Assembly: GCA_011032825.1 (NCBI GenBank)
Contig: JAADJZ010000027.1
Location: 310,001 to 374,000 of the forward strand
Source: Massariosphaeria phaeospora
Taxonomy: Eukaryota; Ascomycota; Dothideomycetes; Pleosporales
Length of the DNA stretch: 64,000 nt
Reading direction: 5' to 3'
Shown here: piece by piece, positions 59,136-64,000 of the stretch
Numbering within the stretch: position 1 is the stretch's first letter
How the letters are laid out: each line of letters opens with the position of its first letter
Program-made: the position numbers and the translations under genes
Notes under the pieces: generated by a model
The model's database searches: none
What the model saw: only the letters and a program-made list of their open reading frames with translations
Told to the model about the DNA's origin: nothing

Positions 59136-60507
59136 TCTCGATTCGAGTTATGGGAGAAGCATTGCTGGAAAGACGTGAATACGTGAATACGTGGAATTGG
59201 AAGTTGCGGAGGTGGTCACATCTCCGCAGATCTGACGCGCGGGCGAGACTGGGCGCTAGTGCTAGCCATAGCTTAGTCAGCACATGATGTATTCGCTTTC
59301 TATAGCGGATGAGAACTCAACAAGTTACCTGCTTACTCAAAGGCGCTTCACTGCGTACTATCAAGATTGCTCGTTCTGTGTAGACAAGAGCATTGAGAAC
59401 AGTAGCAGCAAAAGTAGAGCTACTAGCAATAATTAGCTATCTATTAGCTCTCTCTTTTTGCTTAGCTTGAAATGTAACGTTAGCTACTTATTAGCTGCAA
59501 GTTGCTTTAGCAGCGCTACTAAGTTACTTAAATACACTTGCTAATTTAAAAATTAGCTTTTACTTTTTATAACGTATTGGATTACCGAGCTAGCTACTTT
59601 TTCTTAGTACAACCAACTTATCTCAAAGAACATTAAATTAATTGCTATTAAACAAAGAACCTGCGTACGTTGTGCTAGCTCTAGATTTAAAAACTTTTTT
59701 TGTATTTTTTTAGCAAATTTGAGTATTGTGTCTTGTATTACTATAGTTTTTACAGCGCCGTAGAGCTAGTTGTGCTTTTTCTTAACTCTTTTTACTACGC
59801 GCTTTTTTTAATAGCTAAAGTACTGTAGACGCTTTAGCAGCTACTTGCGCTAATTTGTTACTATACTCTATTGTACTACTTGTCTAAATCTACTTTTGTT
59901 TTTATAATTTTCTTTTTGTTGCTTTTTTAATAGTTTTTTTAAAGCTAGAAATTTGATTGCGCATTAGCTTAACTTAATAGGCTATCTAGTAAAACCTTTT
60001 AACAAGCTAGTTAACTTTATTCTTTAGAAATAATAGAAAGAAACTAAGCTTAGTAGTAATAAGCTTTAATTGCAATTTAAATTTAAGCGTATTGCTTAGA
60101 GTTTTTAACTGCTATAGCGTTTTTAGTGCAAGAAGTAGTAGCAAAGTACGTAGCTATACTTTAAAGCGATTAAGTACTACCTACGCATTAATAGAAACTA
60201 GCTTTAAAATTTTAAAAGTTTTTTTACAGTTCTTTGTTGTAAACTCTTTAAAAAACGCGTTTTTAAAAGCTAGCAAAAAGCTTTTTTTGTTAATATAGAA
60301 AACGCGCTAGCGCGCTAAGTCTTAAACGCGTTAAGAGTACTTTAGCTTTAGCAGCAAAAAGCAAACTACATCTAGCAGCTAAAGAATATAAAATAAATAA
60401 GCTAGCATGCAAAGCGTAAAAATCTTGTTTTTAAAGCAATAGTTTTTAAAATTCTAAAATTAGTAGCTTTTATAGCTGTCTAGAATAAGTAGCTAATACT
60501 TTTCTAC

Positions 60508-61140
60508 CTAACGCGCTTTTGTATGCGCGTTAAAATACTTTAACTATTTAAAACTAAAAGCGTTGTTTGTCTAGCTGTTCTTAGAAACTAAAAGCTTTTA
60601 ATTGCTAGGTATAGAATTCTCTTTGTACTATGCTAAAATATAAACACGCTTTTTGTAAATAATAAATAGCAAAATTGCGTACCTTGCGGCGCAGATGCTT
60701 TAGATAACTATTACTTACTTTCAATTGCCTAGCTAAATTAGATTAAGTTGAGTACGTTTTTAAAAGCCTATAACAACTTTTATAAACTCAATTACGCTTA
60801 TTTAGAAGCTAGTTTTATTAAAGTTGTGCACGTTATTCTTGTAGATGCTGTACTTAGCTTTAGTATTTTTAACAAGCTTAAACTACGCGCTAATTACTTT
60901 AGAATCTTTTTATTGTATTCTTTGCTAGTTTTTTGCTTAATTAAAAGCTATTTTAAGCTCGCTTAAACGCGATACAAATCTTGTAGCTTATTTTTTGCCT
61001 ACTAGCTTTTTACTTTGCGCAGCTATTAGTTTATCTTTTATATCTTCTACTTTAGACAGCTAGAAAGCAAATTCTTGCAAATTAAAGTTGAGAATATATT
61101 AGACAATTGTTTGCTCTTTAGTTGTAGTAAGCTTTTAGCA
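60508..61140 (+). repeat. inverted repeat, left arm (~633 bp)
   Basis: Matches the reverse complement of 61747-62902 (after removing the LTR insertion) along its whole length, with mostly transition differences. Anchors: TTGCGTACYTTGCGGCGCAG at 60675 against the reverse of 62715-62735; GCTTAAACTACGCGCTAATT near 60880 against the reverse of about 61995-62010. A small shared frame at the inner part encodes a hydrophobic stretch (NKLKLRANYF), probably without meaning after RIP. Confidence 0.85.
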
Positions 61141-61361
61141 ATAAAGTTGTGTTTAAAGTTAAGCAATTTTGTTAAGCTAATTAGAGAGTTTCTAGTAACT
61201 AACGTTAAACAATGTAGTAGCGCGTTGTAGACTTTACAATTAGCTAGCTTTATAAGCTTAAATTGCGATATTAATTCTACTTTTTTGTTTAGTAAGTATT
61301 GCGTTGCTTAGTTAAAGCATCGTAGGCTAATAATAGAGTTAGTAGTGCTAAGGAAAAGTAG

Positions 61362-61429
61362 CTAGCTTAGTAATCTAGCTAGCTTAGTAATTTAGCTAGC
61401 TCGGTAATCTAGCTAGCTTGGTAATTTAA
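61362..61429. repeat. 17-bp tandem repeat, 4 units
   Basis: Four units of 17 bp of the type CTAGCTTAGTAATCTAG, with single-base differences, in the spacer between the inverted arms. The units are themselves partly palindromic (CTAGCTAG). Confidence 0.85.
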
Positions 61430-62036
61430 TACGTTACTACTTTTTTAAAATTTGCTACATTGCTAAAATATCTTTTTTAGTAACGTAATAGATTCTCGAA
61501 CTTGCTAGATTACTAAACTTGCTAGATTTTGCCAAAACTGCTACTTTCTCTATTAACGCGATATGTTTTAACTAACTAACGCGTTATTACACTAATAGAA
61601 AGAAAAACTTTAGCTTGCTTTTAAAGCTTTTAATTCTAGCTAATTTTAAAGCTATTAAGTAGCTGCTATTGCTTTTAACGTTAAACGCTAAAGCTTTAAC
61701 AAATGTGCAAAAAGAATTTTATTTTAAAGCAAATTACTTGCTAACTGCTAGAAGCTTACTACAACTAAAAAGAAAACAATTGTTCAACATATTCTTAACT
61801 TTAATTTGCGAGAATTTGCACTTCGGCTGTTTAAAGTAGAAAATATAGTAGATAAACTATTAAAAGTGCAAGGTAGAGAGCTAGTAGGCAAGAAAAAAGC
61901 TACAAAATTTGTAACGCGTTTAAGCGAGCTTAAAATAGCTTTTAACTAAGCAAAGAACTAGCAAAAAATACAACAAAAAGATTTTGAAGTAATTAGCGCG
62001 TAGTTTAAGCTTGTTAGATATACCAAAGCTAAGTAC

Positions 62037-62041
62037 AGCAT
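62037..62041. repeat. target-site duplication, left copy
   Basis: AGCAT directly before the LTR. The identical AGCAT follows it at 62554-62558. The intact left arm of the inverted repeat has this pentamer once, so it is a true pre-insertion site. Confidence 0.9.
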
Positions 62042-62553
62042 TGTTATCAGGAGTTTCTCTTACCGAAGGTAATCTCGATCGAACTCGGAGATTCCGCCTA
62101 AGGGATTGTTCTGTGTTCGAAAAGCTTGGTGACAACAAAAGAAACAATCTCAATTCTATTCTAGATAGAATAACAAAGTAACAATCTGTTGCCTATAGAT
62201 CCACTCTATGTATAAAATGTACTTAAAAGAGTTAACTACAAAGAATCTAAACTGTAAAGAAAATTCTGCTAATCTATATAGTTCTATGATTCTTCGCTAA
62301 AAGCGTTCTGCTTTGCCTGCTACGTTCTGCTACGCCGTAGCGTTCGTAGCGCCCGTAGCAACTGCTGCTTAGTGTGCTACGTGCTAAGATCTTGTATTAC
62401 TTTGTAGCGCACGTAGCGCATTACGTAACTTTTTGCTAACCTAATTCTACTTCGCGCGTCGCTGTACTTCCGTCTTGCAAACCTGCAAGCTCTAACAATC
62501 CTTCTGCGTCGTTGCTTAGTCTACGATACCTAGTATCGTCTTTGTTTGTAACA
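62042..62553 (+). mobile_element. solo LTR of a retrotransposon (512 bp)
   Basis: Begins TGTTATCAGG and ends TTTGTAACA, so it has TG...CA ends and a short TGTTA/TAACA terminal inversion. It is flanked by a perfect 5-bp duplication AGCAT. The paralogous left arm (60508-61140) lacks it exactly, giving an empty site. It is GC-richer than its surroundings and less stop-ridden, so it is younger or less mutated than the host repeat. A TATA-like GTATAAAATG lies near 62210. There is no internal region or second LTR, so a solo LTR left by recombination is most likely. Plus orientation is assigned from the TATA-like site and is tentative. Confidence 0.88.
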
Positions 62554-62558
62554 AGCAT
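62554..62558. repeat. target-site duplication, right copy
   Basis: AGCAT immediately after the LTR end, identical to 62037-62041. Confidence 0.9.
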
Positions 62559-62929
62559 CTATAATAATAATATACACAACTTTAACAAAAGTTAAAACTA
62601 GTTTCTAAATAAGTGTTATTAACTTTATAAAAGTTGTTACAAGCTTTTAAAAACGTACTTAAGTTAATTTTATCTAGCTAGGCAATTAAAAGTAAGTAAT
62701 AGTTATTTAAAGCATCTGCGCCGCAAAGTACGCAATTCTACTATTTATTATCTACAAAAAGCGCGTTTACATTTTAGAATAGTACAAAAAGAACTTTATA
62801 CTTAGCAATTAAAAACTTTTAGTTTCTAAAAACAGCTAGACAAACAACGCTTTTAGTTTTAAATAGTTAAAGCATTTTAACGCGCATACAAAAGTACGCT
62901 AGCGAATAAATAAAAAGTACTTATTAATA

Positions 62930-63285
62930 GGTATAAGTTAAGTTATAAGTTGCATAGACTTTAGGTTAAAATTAAGTTAGAGTTAACCTAGCGTAGGTAG
63001 GAGTTAAGTTAGAGTAGTTAAAGCTTTAGGTTAAGAGTTAAGTTAGAGTTACCTAAATAGTTAAAAAACTATAATAAATAAATGTAATAAATATACATAA
63101 AAAACTTAATATTAATATAAGTTGTAATATTATGTAAAACCTAACTACAACTCTAAGCTTTAACTACTTTAACTTAACTTCAACTTAAGCTACTTAGTAA
63201 CTAGCGCGAGTTAAAGCTAGAGTTAAGTTAGAGTCTAACGTAAGCTAACTTAACTCTAACTTAACTTCTACTTATTTACTAGCCT
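62930..63285. repeat. AT-rich fold-back element
   Basis: The left half is built of AGTTAAGTTAGAGTT-type phrases. The right half contains the same phrases in reverse complement (AACTCTAACTTAAC), mirrored around an AT-only centre near 63105. Example: AGTAGTTAAAGCTT on the left pairs with AAGCTTTAACTACT on the right. Could be a MITE or a low-complexity palindrome shaped by RIP; no clear target duplication. Confidence 0.55.
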
Positions 63286-63399
63286 ATTTATAGTTGTAAA
63301 CTTTGTACTATTGTAAGCTAATTATGCTGTTAGCAAAAGTTTAACTTAGTTGTTTTGCAGCTTGTTAGCGTACATTCGTAGGTACTATTCTAGCGTTTA

Positions 63400-63850
63400 G
63401 TTCGTTTATTTTATCTAACTATTCGTTTGCGAGTAGAAGCTAGTTAATAGCTTCTTTGCAACTTCTAACTAGGCTAAAAACGTATTCTAAAACTTTAATA
63501 TAAACAGTTTGTTTTTGTTTGTAATAAACTACTTTGGCAATTTGTAATTAGCAACAAGCGTTTTTGTAACTTCGTAGGCTATTTTTTTTTGCTGTAATTA
63601 ACTTTTCTGTTAGTACAAAGTATAATTCTTTAGTTAATTAATCTACGATTACCAAAATCGAGTTGCATAGCTGTGCTAATTCAAGTTTTAACAATTTTAA
63701 AAGCTTTACTATAAAGTCTATTGTAACGCTAATTTATAAGCGTGCAAGTAGTTTTAGCAATTAAAGTAATCTATAAAGCTTATGTCTTTTAGGTTTGTTT
63801 TTTAAACAATTTAAATAGTTGCTTATTGCTTTTTAAACTGCGTTTTGTAC
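63400..63850 (-). pseudogene. degenerate Ty3/gypsy integrase fragment
   Basis: Read on the minus strand, 63850 to about 63720 gives NCLKNKPKRHKLYRLLQ, the end of the integrase zinc-binding segment. It is followed by the catalytic core, ISVTIDFIVKLLKL (first catalytic Asp in IDFI) and NSILVIVD-stop-LTKELYF, which matches the usual ILVIVDRLTK block. Further on, weaker traces of the later core appear to about 63400. TAA/TAG stops replace expected Gln/Arg/Trp codons, as C-to-T RIP would do. Upstream parts (protease, reverse transcriptase) would lie beyond the right edge. Not functional. Confidence 0.75.
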
Positions 63851-64000
63851 GTAGAGCATTAAGTACTTGTTTAAAATTTATTAAACTATTTTGTTAATTC
63901 TTAAGTGTTTATATGCTTGTAAAGCATGTAATTCTTAAATAAGTTGTATAGCTTAAGTGTCGTTTGTAACTATCTATCTTTGCTAGTTGTTTTTGCTCTA

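Larger units (their letters stand above)
61747..62902 (-). repeat. inverted repeat, right arm, split by LTR
   Basis: Second copy in opposite orientation to 60508-61140, separated from it by about 600 bp. It is interrupted by the 512-bp LTR at 62042-62553. Removing that LTR and one AGCAT leaves about 639 bp, equal to the left arm. The arms could be two decayed transposon copies or a single duplication/inversion. Confidence 0.83.
59395..64000. repeat. AT-rich, RIP-like degenerate repeat block
   Basis: Base composition drops sharply near 59.4 kb. The sequence becomes dominated by TA steps, TAG/TAA triplets and short TAGCTAGC motifs, and no frame exceeds about 77 codons. This is the appearance of transposon DNA mutated C-to-T by repeat-induced point mutation. 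It contains the inverted repeat, solo LTR, fold-back element and integrase remnant listed separately. The block runs off the right edge. No functional gene is visible. Confidence 0.85.

Noticed and set aside
60748..60966. 72-codon hydrophobic frame in the AT-rich block
   Set aside because: It is the left-arm copy of a sequence repeated inverted at 61920-62040. Its hydrophobic content reflects T-rich codons, not a preserved gene.
62929..63285. TTAGGTTAAG-like phrases suggesting a telomere
   Set aside because: No TTAGGG arrays. The phrases are mirrored on both strands inside a palindromic repeat, so this is not a telomere end.
1..64000. CRISPR arrays, operons, secondary-metabolite cluster
   Set aside because: Eukaryotic gene structure throughout and no spaced direct-repeat array. 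The single LaeA-like methyltransferase has no biosynthetic neighbours.

Overview
The window is nuclear DNA of a filamentous ascomycete, most probably a dothideomycete of the Pleosporales type. Genes carry short GT-AG introns (mostly 45-70 nt) with CTAAC/CTRAY branch sites just before the acceptor. The proteins are standard ascomycete orthologues. The right end passes abruptly into an AT-rich, stop-riddled repeat block of the kind left by repeat-induced point mutation (RIP). The class is inferred from architecture and protein flavour, not from a search.

Layout. 0.8-10.4 kb: HEM1 (5-aminolevulinate synthase) followed on the same strand by a 2345-residue THO2. 10.9-11.5 kb: small conserved-looking membrane protein of unknown function. 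12.3-14.7 kb (minus): one long ORF joining a divergent protein kinase to a fungal PD-(D/E)XK-like/DUF-type C-terminal domain, with an apparent frameshift near its end. 15.7-17.1 kb (minus): LaeA-like methyltransferase. 19.8-22.2 kb (minus): GRS1 (glycyl-tRNA synthetase, six exons), divergent from RPF1 (22.5-23.9 kb). 25.5-28.2 kb (minus): CLA4-type PAK kinase. 29.9-31.7 kb (minus): CPA-type cation/H+ antiporter, divergent from an alpha-actinin gene (32.0-34.2 kb). 36.4-39.2 kb: zinc-cluster-like regulator with a 10-residue tandem repeat. 42.6-45.3 kb (minus): CRIB-domain protein. 52.8-53.1 kb (minus): complex I B12/NDUFB3 subunit, divergent from CAF1/POP2 deadenylase (53.6-55.3 kb). 56.5-57.5 kb (minus): F-box/2EXR-like hypothetical. 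58.0-59.1 kb (minus): PAP2 lipid phosphatase. 59.4-64 kb: AT-rich block with a large inverted repeat, a 512-bp solo LTR with a perfect 5-bp target duplication, a fold-back element and a degenerate Ty3/gypsy integrase.

The genes are mainly housekeeping: haem synthesis, mRNA export and decay, translation, ribosome assembly, respiration, lipid and ion handling. No biosynthetic cluster is visible. CLA4, the CRIB protein and alpha-actinin all belong to the Cdc42/actin polarity machinery and lie within 20 kb, which may be chance. Long stretches (17.1-19.8, 39.2-42.6 and 45.3-52.8 kb) have no gene I can support. One of them holds a 240-bp MITE-like element. All exon joins were worked out by hand from frame, splice consensus and protein continuity. 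No transcript data were available.
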